Assembly: GCF_004116335.1 (NCBI RefSeq)
Contig: NZ_PDKN01000003.1
Location: 124,001 to 188,000, forward strand
DNA: 64,000 nt
DNA from: Candidatus Marinarcus aquaticus
Lineage (GTDB): Bacteria > Campylobacterota > Campylobacteria > Campylobacterales > Arcobacteraceae
Direction of reading: 5' to 3'
The notes under the pieces are model-generated. The model ran no database searches. It worked only from the letters and a program-made list of their open reading frames with translations, and had not been told where the DNA came from. Shown here in pieces: positions 16,917 to 24,515 of the stretch (position 1 is its first letter; each line of letters opens with the position of its first letter). The position numbers and the translations under genes are program-made.

Positions 16917-18048
16917 AAAAAGAACATTCAGAAGTTTTTATGCCCTCTTTTTAGGTTCAACTTTTATTCTTTTAGGCATTATATTTTTTCTTTTTTACCA
17001 AACAAAAGCTGATTTTTACAGAGATATCACTATCTCTAAAATGCAAATCTATGCTTCCAAGCTCGCTTCTAAAATTGTTTATGCCCACATGCAAAATACC
17101 CCTTTACGAAAAAGTGAACTTGTTGTTGAGAATGGTTATAAATTTGGCTTGTATGACAACAGTGGCAATGCTGTTTTAACCTATATTGGCCAAAAAGTGA
17201 TTTTAAATCATAAATTTTCTCAAAATGGAAATAACCTCATACTTATTGATAACAGCGTTGGAGGCCATTTGGGCATCTCTTATATTGCCATTGAGGAGAA
17301 CGTGCTTTTTAACACCCTTAGTGAGCTTCAAAACAAGATTATTATCTCGTATGTACTGCTCTATATTTTTGTGGTTGTTTTTGGTTTTTATTTAACCAAA
17401 CAATTTATTAAACCCATTGTACAACAACGCATCAAACTCAATAACTTTATTAAAGAGACCACACATGAACTGAATACTCCTATTTCTGCGATTGTGATGT
17501 CTATTAATGACAAACAACCCATGACTCAAAAATCGCATGAACGTATTTTAATCAGTGCCAAGCGCATCTCTGAGATCTATGATGATTTGACCTATCTGTT
17601 TTTAAACAGTGAAAAGAGGAAAAACATTGAAGCTTTGAATTTAGAAACCATCATTAAAGAACAAACAGACTATTTTAAACTCTTTGCTCAAAAAAAACAG
17701 ATTGATCTGTTTGTTCAAACGGAACCTTTTATTTACAACATCGACAAGGAGAGTTTTATTCGTTTATTTAATAATCTTCTTTCAAATGCAATTAAATACA
17801 CACCCATGTCTGGAAAAATTTTTGTAACGTTAAATAAGGGTATTTTAACCATAAAAGACAGTGGTAATGGAATTAAGAAAAAAGATATTGATAAAATATT
17901 TCAACGATTTTATCGTGCAGATGCTATAAATGGTGGTTTTGGAATTGGTTTAAGTATAGTAAAAACAGTATGTGATACGTACAATATAAAAATAGAAGTG
18001 GATTCAAAAGTAAATGAAGGCAGTGAGTTCAGGCTCACTTTAAAATAG
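16891..18048 (+). CDS. Sensor histidine kinase
   Basis: A membrane kinase of about 385 aa: helix 1 near residues 18-37, a short periplasmic sensor region of about 110 aa, helix 2 near 150-170, HisKA with ETTHELNTPISA (phospho-acceptor His about 192 from this start), and an HATPase domain with NLLSNAIKYTP, DSGNGI and GGFGIGLSIVK. It is paralogous to the kinase at 44206-45396. The start is unclear: ATG at 16858 has no Shine-Dalgarno, TTG at 16891 touches AAAGGAG (16884-16890), and ATC at 16897 has ideal spacing and matches the N-terminus of the paralogue. Signal unknown. Confidence 0.88.
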   Translation: MVIVLTQNEKRTFRSFYALFLGSTFILLGIIFFLFYQTKADFYRDITISKMQIYASKLASKIVYAHMQNTPLRKSELVVENGYKFGLYDNSGNAVLTYIGQKVILNHKFSQNGNNLILIDNSVGGHLGISYIAIEENVLFNTLSELQNKIIISYVLLYIFVVVFGFYLTKQFIKPIVQQRIKLNNFIKETTHELNTPISAIVMSINDKQPMTQKSHERILISAKRISEIYDDLTYLFLNSEKRKNIEALNLETIIKEQTDYFKLFAQKKQIDLFVQTEPFIYNIDKESFIRLFNNLLSNAIKYTPMSGKIFVTLNKGILTIKDSGNGIKKKDIDKIFQRFYRADAINGGFGIGLSIVKTVCDTYNIKIEVDSKVNEGSEFRLTLK

Positions 18049-18081
18049 GGCCGATTACTCAGCCCCTAAAAGCAATACTGA

Positions 18082-18348
18082 TTAGTATGTTCTTCTTTCT
18101 CTTGGAGGTCTTGGTCGAGCTTCGTTCACTTTAAGTGTTCTTCCCTCAATCTCTTTTCCATTTAATTCATCAATCGCAGATTGACCTTCAGAATCTACAT
18201 CCATCTCAACAAATGCAAAACCTTTCGATCTTCCTGTGTCTCTGTCATTGATAATTTTACAACTTTTTACAGCACCGAATTTAGCGAATAATTCCTCTAA
18301 ATCTTCGTTATTCATTCTATATGAAAGATTACCTACATAGATATTCAT
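18082..18348 (-). CDS. RNA-binding protein with one RRM domain
   Basis: An 88-aa single RRM protein. RNP2 is IYVGNL (residues 3-8) and RNP1 is KGFAFVEM (about 42-49), both with the aromatic residues that stack on RNA. The C-terminus is short and Arg/Pro rich (ARPRPPRERR). Such small RRM proteins occur in Campylobacterota and cyanobacteria and are linked to RNA chaperoning or cold adaptation. The Shine-Dalgarno AGGAAG precedes the start after a leader of about 70 nt. Confidence 0.95.
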   Translation of the reverse strand: MNIYVGNLSYRMNNEDLEELFAKFGAVKSCKIINDRDTGRSKGFAFVEMDVDSEGQSAIDELNGKEIEGRTLKVNEARPRPPRERRTY

Positions 18349-18414
18349 CTTCCTGTTTCCTTTGACATGTTCTACCGAACTAAAAATTCTCTAGTCTACT
18401 TTTACGTGGGCCTA

Positions 18415-18430
18415 GTGATTTATTATATCA
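18415..18430 (-). promoter_or_regulatory. Promoter of the RRM protein gene
   Basis: On the minus strand TATAAT (18422-18427) gives a predicted start about 65-70 nt upstream of the RRM gene. No clear -35. The remaining gap to gltX (18430-18588) is very AT-rich and shows no other feature. Confidence 0.5.
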
Positions 18431-18588
18431 TAAAGTATGAACTTTTCTTTAAAAATTTAATTTTTTTTTTAGCTAGATTACATTTTAATTACATTTTATA
18501 CTCAAATAATATCTAAATAATAGTGCTACGGTCTATTTTTAGGGATTTACTAGATATTAATAATTTTTGTGTAGATTTGATATAAAAT

Positions 18589-18613
18589 CTGTATTTGGGT
18601 GTTACAAATACAG
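18589..18613 (-). terminator. Terminator hairpin after gltX
   Basis: CTGTATTTG (18589-18597) and CAAATACAG (18605-18613) form a perfect 9-bp stem with a 7-nt loop. On the minus strand it is followed by ATTTTATAT, a weak U tract, about 30 nt after the gltX stop. Confidence 0.55.
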
Positions 18614-18642
18614 ACTTTAATAAAAATAGCCTCTGTTTTCTT

Positions 18643-20037
18643 CTATTTTCCGAAATTTTGTGCAAGTGCTGCGTGAATTCTTTGTACAGATTCATCACAT
18701 CCAAGCACGGCTAAGATGTCATAAACTGAAGGTGCTTGTGTTCCACCAGTTAATGCAATTCGAATAGGTTGAAAGAGTTGCGGGAATTTTAATCCCTTTT
18801 CTTCAATAAATGGTTTGGTAATCGCTTCATAATCACAAGCCAAATGTAAAGAGGTTTTGTTCGCTTCTAAAAGTGCCACATATGACTCCAACATTGAAGC
18901 AGTTTCCTCTTTAACAAACTTTTTCACTCCTTTATTTTCATATGAAGTAGGAGTACTCAAGATATTATCAATTGAGGCTTTGAGCTCAAGCAGTGTTTGA
19001 GCACGCTCTTTACATAGATCTAAAATCATCTCTTTTTTGTCATGTCCACTTAAGTGGCAATCAAAGAACTCTAACTCATTTGCTAAACGCTCATTAGATA
19101 CATTTTTAATATAATGTGCATTGAGCCATAACAGTTTCTCTTCATTATATGCAGAAGCTGATTTATTGATATTGTTTGGATCAAAGAGTTCTAACATCTC
19201 ATCCATAGAGAAAATCTCTTGATCTCCATTTGACCAACCCAAACGAACTAAAAAGTTCAACAGTGCTTCAGCTAAATACCCTTGTCGTTTATACTCCATC
19301 ACATCCATTGCACCATCTCGTTTTGAGAGTTTCTTACCTTGTGGGTTATTGATCATTGGTACATGGTAAAACTTAGGTACATCAAAACCTAAAGCCTTAT
19401 AAATTACAATCTGTTTTGGTGTATTGGTTAAGTGGTCATCTCCACGAATCACATCTGTCATCTTCATCAATGCATCATCAATGGCAACAACAAAGTTATA
19501 CGTTGGCATTCCATTGCTTCGTGCAATGACAAAATCATCTACTTCAGTTGCATTAAAATTCATTGCGCCTTTAACACCATCTACAAAAGAGATGACTCCT
19601 TCTTTGGGTGCTTTGATTCTTACAACGGGTTCAACACCTTCAGGAGGAGTGCCAGTGAAGTCTCTGTATCGTCCATCGTATCTTGGTGTTTGCTTATTGG
19701 CCATTTGCTCTTCTCGTAAAGCATCCAACTCCTCTTTTGACATATAACAGTAGTATGCATTTCCTTCATCAAGAAGTTGTTGAATATACTTTTTATAAAT
19801 CTCCAGACGTTGTGATTGATACTCTACTTCATTATCATAATTTAGACCCACCCACTCAAAAGCTTCAATGATTGCTTTCATTGCCTCTTCATTGTTTCGT
19901 TGTGTATCTGTATCTTCAATTCTTAGTCTGAATTCACCTTGTGTTCTTCTTGCCCATAAAAAACTGTACAGAGCAGTTCGTAATCCACCAATATGTAAAT
20001 ACCCTGTTGGTGAAGGTGCAAATCGTGTAATTGCCAT
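18643..20037 (-). CDS. gltX: Glutamyl-tRNA synthetase
   Basis: A 464-aa class I synthetase that charges tRNA-Glu (and often tRNA-Gln in bacteria lacking GlnRS). HIGH motif appears as FAPSPTGYLHIGGLRT at residues 5-20, and the KMSKS motif as KLSKRDG near 235. The C-terminal anticodon-binding domain has normal length. The frame is open 12 codons further, but MAITRFAPSP at 20037 is the natural start. Campylobacterota often carry two GltX paralogues, one charging tRNA-Gln; which one this is cannot be decided here. Confidence 0.97.
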   Translation of the reverse strand: MAITRFAPSPTGYLHIGGLRTALYSFLWARRTQGEFRLRIEDTDTQRNNEEAMKAIIEAFEWVGLNYDNEVEYQSQRLEIYKKYIQQLLDEGNAYYCYMSKEELDALREEQMANKQTPRYDGRYRDFTGTPPEGVEPVVRIKAPKEGVISFVDGVKGAMNFNATEVDDFVIARSNGMPTYNFVVAIDDALMKMTDVIRGDDHLTNTPKQIVIYKALGFDVPKFYHVPMINNPQGKKLSKRDGAMDVMEYKRQGYLAEALLNFLVRLGWSNGDQEIFSMDEMLELFDPNNINKSASAYNEEKLLWLNAHYIKNVSNERLANELEFFDCHLSGHDKKEMILDLCKERAQTLLELKASIDNILSTPTSYENKGVKKFVKEETASMLESYVALLEANKTSLHLACDYEAITKPFIEEKGLKFPQLFQPIRIALTGGTQAPSVYDILAVLGCDESVQRIHAALAQNFGK

Positions 20038-20047
20038 AACGTTTACC

Positions 20048-20134
20048 TTATCTAAAATTCTTAAAAAAACCAATTGCCGTAATTATTGCAACACCTGCAA
20101 TAAAAACAATCAGCACAATATCAACTATTTCCAT
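20048..20134 (-). CDS. Putative 28-aa single-helix membrane peptide
   Basis: Between rlmN and gltX on the minus strand an ATG at 20134, preceded by a strong Shine-Dalgarno AAAGGAAG, opens a 28-codon frame that ends TAA at 20048. The peptide begins MEIVDIVLIV and has a nearly continuous hydrophobic core of about 20 residues followed by KNFR, the layout of a small single-pass membrane protein with positive inside end. It overlaps the end of rlmN by 14 bp and ends 10 bp before gltX. No homologue is known to me; coding status is inferred. Confidence 0.5.
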   Translation of the reverse strand: MEIVDIVLIVFIAGVAIITAIGFFKNFR

Positions 20135-21188
20135 TGGCTTCCTTTTCTTTAAGCTGTCCACATGCAGCTGAGATATCTAACCCTTTAGATTCTCGAATCG
20201 TACACATTAAACCTTTGCTTATTAAATATTGCTGGAATCTTACCATATTTTCCCTTGTTGGTCTTTGATATGATGTGCCAGGATACGGATTAAAGTAGAT
20301 TAAATTCACTTTGGCCTTAATACCACTGAGCATTTTAACCAATTTTTCTGCAGATTTAAGGTCATCATTTTTATCTTTAATCACAAGGTATTCAAACATT
20401 ACTTTTTTTCGTACATCCACAGGAAAATTTTTCACAGCTTCAATAATTGAGGCAATGTTGTATGCTTTATTCATTGGAATCAATTCTGTTCGAAGTTGAT
20501 CATCCACAGCGTGTAATGAAATGGCCAATTGAATTCCTAAATCTTCATCTCCCAATTTTTTAATCTTTGTACTGATACCACTGGTTGAAATGGTTTGTCG
20601 TTTAGTGGCAATGCATAATCCCTCTTCATTTGAGAAGATTTTAATGGCTTGAATTAAATTATCATAATTATCCAACGGTTCCCCCATACCCATATACACA
20701 ATATTCAAGGATTTATTCTCTGCAATCTCATTGTCTCTTTTGAGTTGAACAATTTGTGCCACAATTTCACCTGCAGTTAAATTACGGACAAACCCTCCTT
20801 TGGCTGTCAAACAAAAAGTACACCCTACTTTACATCCCACTTGTGTTGAGATACAAACGGTATATTGTTCACTTCGTTCAATATTTCCATCTTCTGAAAT
20901 TTTTTTATTTCTCATCAGTAATAAAACAGTCTCAATAGTGTGCCCATCTTGAAGTTCAAAAAGATATTTGATACTGCCATCACTGCTTTGTTCTTTTTTG
21001 ATGATCTTTAAAATATCAAGTGAAAAGTTTTCATTCAGTTGCTCTTTTAAATCTTTAGGAATATTTTTCATTTCCTCATACGAAGTGACATACTTTTTAT
21101 ATATCCAATTATAAATCTGTTTGGCTCTGAATGCTGGTTTTACTTTCTCTTTTAATTCATCCAGTTGATAATCATAAATTGATTGCAA
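20121..21188 (-). CDS. rlmN: Dual-specificity 23S rRNA/tRNA adenine-C2 methyltransferase RlmN
   Basis: A 355-aa radical-SAM enzyme that methylates C2 of A2503 in 23S rRNA and A37 in some tRNAs. The radical-SAM cluster cysteines are in CKVGCTFC (about residues 118-125), followed by GGFVRNL. MGMGEPLDN and ISLHAVDD are conserved family motifs, and the C-terminal catalytic Cys lies in DISAACGQLK, near the end. Length is normal. It is first in a transcript with the 28-aa frame and gltX. Confidence 0.96.
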   Translation of the reverse strand: MQSIYDYQLDELKEKVKPAFRAKQIYNWIYKKYVTSYEEMKNIPKDLKEQLNENFSLDILKIIKKEQSSDGSIKYLFELQDGHTIETVLLLMRNKKISEDGNIERSEQYTVCISTQVGCKVGCTFCLTAKGGFVRNLTAGEIVAQIVQLKRDNEIAENKSLNIVYMGMGEPLDNYDNLIQAIKIFSNEEGLCIATKRQTISTSGISTKIKKLGDEDLGIQLAISLHAVDDQLRTELIPMNKAYNIASIIEAVKNFPVDVRKKVMFEYLVIKDKNDDLKSAEKLVKMLSGIKAKVNLIYFNPYPGTSYQRPTRENMVRFQQYLISKGLMCTIRESKGLDISAACGQLKEKEANGNS

Positions 21189-21366
21189 ATGAATCCTTTC
21201 TCTTTTTTAAAAAAATAGTCTATAAAAAACTGCTTACAATTTTCTATACACCACTTTGCTTTTCTGTTTTTATTTTAAGTATTTCAAACTTCAAATACTA
21301 AAATCAGTATGAACAATATTATTTAAGTTTTAATCTCCTTGACTCTAATCTTATAGAAGTACTTTT

Positions 21367-21490
21367 GAACTCCTTAGAGTAATGCTTTCGCATATCACTT
21401 CGTTCTCAACCGAACAATGATTATACATATAACTCTAAAACCATTTAAAGTCGGACTAAATTCCCTCGTGTGGTACTGCGTACATCACTC
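21367..21490. repeat. REP/MITE-like element, copy A (with insertion)
   Basis: This copy shares with copy B the blocks GAACTCCTTAGAGTAATGC, TTTCGCATATCACT and CCCTCGTGTGGTACTGCGTA, but is interrupted by about 31 bp of unrelated sequence (21400-21430) after the first hairpin. Its ends AGAGTAATG and CATCACTC form an imperfect terminal inverted repeat. The remainder of the gap 21189-21366 is AT-rich without other visible features. Confidence 0.65.
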
Positions 21491-21513
21491 GAAGTTCTGT
21501 AAAAAACCAAACC

Positions 21514-21603
21514 GAATTCTTTAGAGTGATGCTTTCGCATATCACTCTAAAATCATTCTAAGTCGGACTGAACTCCCTCGTGTGGTACTACGTACATCAC
21601 TCT
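21514..21603. repeat. REP/MITE-like element, copy B (intact)
   Basis: A 90-bp unit similar to copy A. AGAGTGATG (21523-21531) is the exact inverse of CATCACTCT (21595-21603), giving 9-bp terminal inverted repeats. Inside, AGAGTGATGC and GCATATCACTCT can form a hairpin around TTTC, and GTGGTAC/GTACATCAC a second one. Two hairpins in a non-coding unit repeated next to a gene end is typical of REP or small MITE elements. Confidence 0.65.
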
Positions 21604-21648
21604 CGGGTTCAACACTAAAAATGTGAAGCAGTTCACATTTTCTAAACG

Positions 21649-21664
21649 TGTTTCACGTGAAACA
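21649..21664. other. parS centromere-like site 1 (perfect)
   Basis: TGTTTCACGTGAAACA is a 16-bp perfect palindrome identical to the conserved bacterial parS consensus bound by ParB (Spo0J). It is intergenic and abuts the stop codon of the nucleosidase-like gene at 21665. Confidence 0.85.
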
Positions 21665-22201
21665 TTATTGAATTATCTTTTTATCCAATAAATATTGAGT
21701 CAATTTTTCCATTGCATCACTGTGGTTTTTTAAGAACTCTTCATGAGCATTTTCATTGGTATAATTGGTAATAATAAATATACCTGCAATGTTAATATCA
21801 AACTCTTTTGCCACACTGAGCAAAGAGTAGAACTCCATGTTTTCTATCCCAATATTATAGTCATTAAATTTTTTACTCAACTCAAAATTGGTACTGATAT
21901 AGTTTGAAGAATTGACGATGGTTTGATTTTGAACCAAACGATTCTCAGAGTTCAATACATTATCAAGCGGGGTATAACAATCACTGTTTAAAAAGCTCAA
22001 CTCTATATTGGCTGCACTTGTTGACTCAACAATATCAAATGGTTTATATTTTCCATAACTTCCAGCTGTGCCAATAAAAAGTAAAAATTCGGGTTTATCA
22101 AAAAGGCATTGACGTGTTAAATTAATGGCTGATTCAATCAGACCTACTCCCATTGGAGTTGCAAATTTAAACGTCTCATTTCTTCCTGCACAAATAATCA
22201 T
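21665..22201 (-). CDS. Nucleoside phosphorylase/nucleosidase family protein (short form)
   Basis: A 178-aa protein resembling the PNP/UDP phosphorylase and MTA/SAH nucleosidase fold. FIGTAGSYG (about 41-49) corresponds to the phosphate or base-binding glycine loop, and IGIENMEFYSLLSVA to the vdMEgaA motif whose Met-Glu binds ribose. ITNYTNENAHEEF takes the place of the late Asp motif. It is 40-60 residues shorter than typical MTAN, lacking part of the N-terminal region. Its ATG overlaps the stop of the upstream SIMPL gene (TAATG). Family is likely; substrate and activity are uncertain. Confidence 0.7.
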   Translation of the reverse strand: MIICAGRNETFKFATPMGVGLIESAINLTRQCLFDKPEFLLFIGTAGSYGKYKPFDIVESTSAANIELSFLNSDCYTPLDNVLNSENRLVQNQTIVNSSNYISTNFELSKKFNDYNIGIENMEFYSLLSVAKEFDINIAGIFIITNYTNENAHEEFLKNHSDAMEKLTQYLLDKKIIQ

Positions 22202-22869
22202 TATTTACACTCCAAGATAATATGTGCATTCAGTGTTTGCTCTTCGTTTAATAATTCTGGCAATGGCATAGAGAAATCACTGCTTGCTTTAGACATGCTC
22301 ATTTCATTCGCATAAACTCTTGGGCGAACATTGTTTTGATTAATCATAATTTGCTTAGTGGTACATTCTGTTTTTAAATCTTTGGAAAGTGTTTTTGCAT
22401 AATTTTGACTCCACTTAATAGCTTCTAATCGTAAAAGCTCTTCACTCTTTTCCATGCTCTCTTTTGAAAAGTTCCATTTTAAAGCTGACAGAGAAATGGT
22501 TAAATTGCTGTCGTGTTTAATTTCATAAAACTCCTCTAGAAACTCTTTCATGTTTTTACTTTTTGGTGTAGTGATTTTATAATTCACACTCCCTTTATAA
22601 CCTAAAAAAGTTGACTCACCATCTTTATATTTGTATTGAGGAAAGAGTGTTATAGAGTTTGAGCTCTTCTCGATTATCTTGCTCTTTTGAATGAATCTTG
22701 TATATACATCAAGACTTGATAAGACATCCTTTTCATTTTTCTTTTCAGATGAAATATTTAATGAGGTTGAGAGTTCATCTGGAAGCATTTCATGTGAAAA
22801 TGTTTTGTTGAATTGAACTTCAAATCCATACACCAAAAACGGCAGACCTAAAAGTAAAAGCTTTTTCAT
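22201..22869 (-). CDS. SIMPL (DUF541) domain periplasmic protein
   Basis: A 222-aa protein with a signal peptide (MKKLLLLGLPFLVYG) and a SIMPL/DUF541-like body. Typical signs are the early phrase PDELSTSLNIS, a long helical section, LSALKWNFS, and a region of EAIKWSQNYAKTLSKDL that matches the A-x2-KA-x-L helix of the family, ending in an alternating beta tail. SIMPL proteins include outer-membrane and periplasmic stress proteins of unclear function. It is translationally coupled to the nucleosidase-like gene. Confidence 0.75.
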   Translation of the reverse strand: MKKLLLLGLPFLVYGFEVQFNKTFSHEMLPDELSTSLNISSEKKNEKDVLSSLDVYTRFIQKSKIIEKSSNSITLFPQYKYKDGESTFLGYKGSVNYKITTPKSKNMKEFLEEFYEIKHDSNLTISLSALKWNFSKESMEKSEELLRLEAIKWSQNYAKTLSKDLKTECTTKQIMINQNNVRPRVYANEMSMSKASSDFSMPLPELLNEEQTLNAHIILECK

Positions 22870-22870
22870 C

Positions 22871-23632
22871 TTATATCCTTACTGGGATTCCATTCTTAGA
22901 AAGATAGTGTTTGAGTTCCATGATATCAATCTCTTTAAAATGGAAAATTGATGCAGCCAATGCTGCACTTGCGCCATGTTCAAATGCCTCTTTCATATGC
23001 TCCATGGTTCCTGCTCCACCTGAAGCAATCACAGGAATATCAACGGCATTTGAAATCTGTTCAGTAATATTCAGTTCAAAACCTGTTTTAGCACCATCTG
23101 TATCCATTGAAGTTAAAAGTATTTCACCTGCACCTCTGTTGTACACTTCTTTGGCCCATTGAACTGCATCTAGTCCTGTATCTTCTCGACCACCTTTTAC
23201 AAAAACATGGTATGATCCATCGGCAATTTTTTTAACATCAATTGCCACAACAATGCATTGACTACCAAAACGTTTTGCACCTTCATTGATGAAGTCAGGA
23301 TTCACAACAGCACTTGAATTTATAGAGACTTTATCACACCCTACATTAAGTAGTTTATAAATATCATCAAGCTTTCTAATCCCACCACCAACGGTCAATG
23401 GAATAAAAACTTCTTTTGCAACATCTTTAACGATATCAACAATCGTATCACGACCTTCATGGCTTGCACCAATGTCTAAAAAAGTGATTTCATCTGCCCC
23501 TTCTGCGTTGTATCTTTTAGCAACTTCAACGGGGTCACCTGCATCTCTTAACCCAACAAAGTTTACCCCTTTTACAACACGTCCTTGATCCACGTCTAAA
23601 CAGGGAATGATTCTTTTGGCAAAAGTACTCAA
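22871..23632 (-). CDS. hisF: Imidazole glycerol phosphate synthase, cyclase subunit HisF
   Basis: A 253-aa TIM barrel that with HisH forms imidazole glycerol phosphate and AICAR in histidine synthesis. It starts [19 protein letters not shown] with the catalytic Asp of CLDVD, has GGGIR near 83 and [11 protein letters not shown] near 220, and the second catalytic Asp in [10 protein letters not shown]. Full length. It is separated from other his genes in this window, which is common in Campylobacterota. Confidence 0.98.
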   Translation of the reverse strand: MSTFAKRIIPCLDVDQGRVVKGVNFVGLRDAGDPVEVAKRYNAEGADEITFLDIGASHEGRDTIVDIVKDVAKEVFIPLTVGGGIRKLDDIYKLLNVGCDKVSINSSAVVNPDFINEGAKRFGSQCIVVAIDVKKIADGSYHVFVKGGREDTGLDAVQWAKEVYNRGAGEILLTSMDTDGAKTGFELNITEQISNAVDIPVIASGGAGTMEHMKEAFEHGASAALAASIFHFKEIDIMELKHYLSKNGIPVRI

Positions 23633-23708
23633 AATAATAATCCTTTTACATTTAAATATGTTGAATATTATCTAATTGTAAGTTAATATCAGATATACTC
23701 TTTTTCTT

Positions 23709-24515
23709 ATGGAAAATATCAAAGCAAAAAAGAAGTATGGACAGAATTTCTTAAAAGACGATTCTATCCTACACAAGATCATCGAAGCGATGCCCAACAA
23801 TGAGAACCACACAGTGGAGATTGGACCTGGCTTAGGTGATTTGACGCAACATATGCTCAAATACAAAGACGTGACTGCGTATGAGATAGACAGTGATTTA
23901 TTAACTGTCTTACAGTCTAAATTTGCAAATGAAATACAAAGTAGAAAGTTAGAGCTCATCCACACTGATGTTCTACAGATTTGGAAAAGTAAAAATACTT
24001 TGTATGATGGTAAGTATGATTTAATTGCAAACTTACCATACTATATTGCAACCAACATTATATTAAGTGCGATAGAAGACAGCAATTGTGAACACATAAT
24101 TGTGATGATTCAGAAGGAAGTGGCACAAAAATTTGCAGCCAATGAAGGAGAAAAAGAGTTCTCTTCTTTGGGAGTCATGACTAAATTGACTTCAAAAGAA
24201 GCAAAAATACTCTTTGATGTTCCTCCAACTGCATTTGAACCACCTCCTAAAGTAACCTCTTCTATTTTATATATTAAAAAGGATTTGAATAATTCTTTAG
24301 ATGATGAATTTAAAAGTTTTTTGAAGGCTGCATTTACGCAACCACGAAAAAAACTCTCTAAAAATTTGTCATCAAAAATAGATAAAACTCTGTTAAAAGA
24401 GATTTATCTTGCACTTAATATAGATGAGAATATTAGACCTCATGAACTCAGTGCGTCTTTGTATCACCAAATGTACGAAAAGGTGATATTAAATGACAAA
24501 CGAAAACGAAACTAA
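23709..24515 (+). CDS. rsmA: 16S rRNA (adenine-1518/1519-N6)-dimethyltransferase RsmA
   Basis: A 268-aa KsgA-family enzyme that dimethylates two adjacent adenines in helix 45 of 16S rRNA. The N-terminal KKKYGQNFLKD, SAM motif EIGPGLGDLT, and catalytic NLPYYIA motif are all present, followed by the C-terminal helical domain with PRKKLSKNL. It overlaps the start of the RNase J gene by 23 bp, so the two are coupled. Confidence 0.97.
   Translation: MENIKAKKKYGQNFLKDDSILHKIIEAMPNNENHTVEIGPGLGDLTQHMLKYKDVTAYEIDSDLLTVLQSKFANEIQSRKLELIHTDVLQIWKSKNTLYDGKYDLIANLPYYIATNIILSAIEDSNCEHIIVMIQKEVAQKFAANEGEKEFSSLGVMTKLTSKEAKILFDVPPTAFEPPPKVTSSILYIKKDLNNSLDDEFKSFLKAAFTQPRKKLSKNLSSKIDKTLLKEIYLALNIDENIRPHELSASLYHQMYEKVILNDKRKRN

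Noticed and set aside
22787-22800. ATTTCATGTGAAAA as a further parS
   Set aside because: It has a CATG centre instead of CACGTG and several changes in the arms, so it does not meet the parS consensus.
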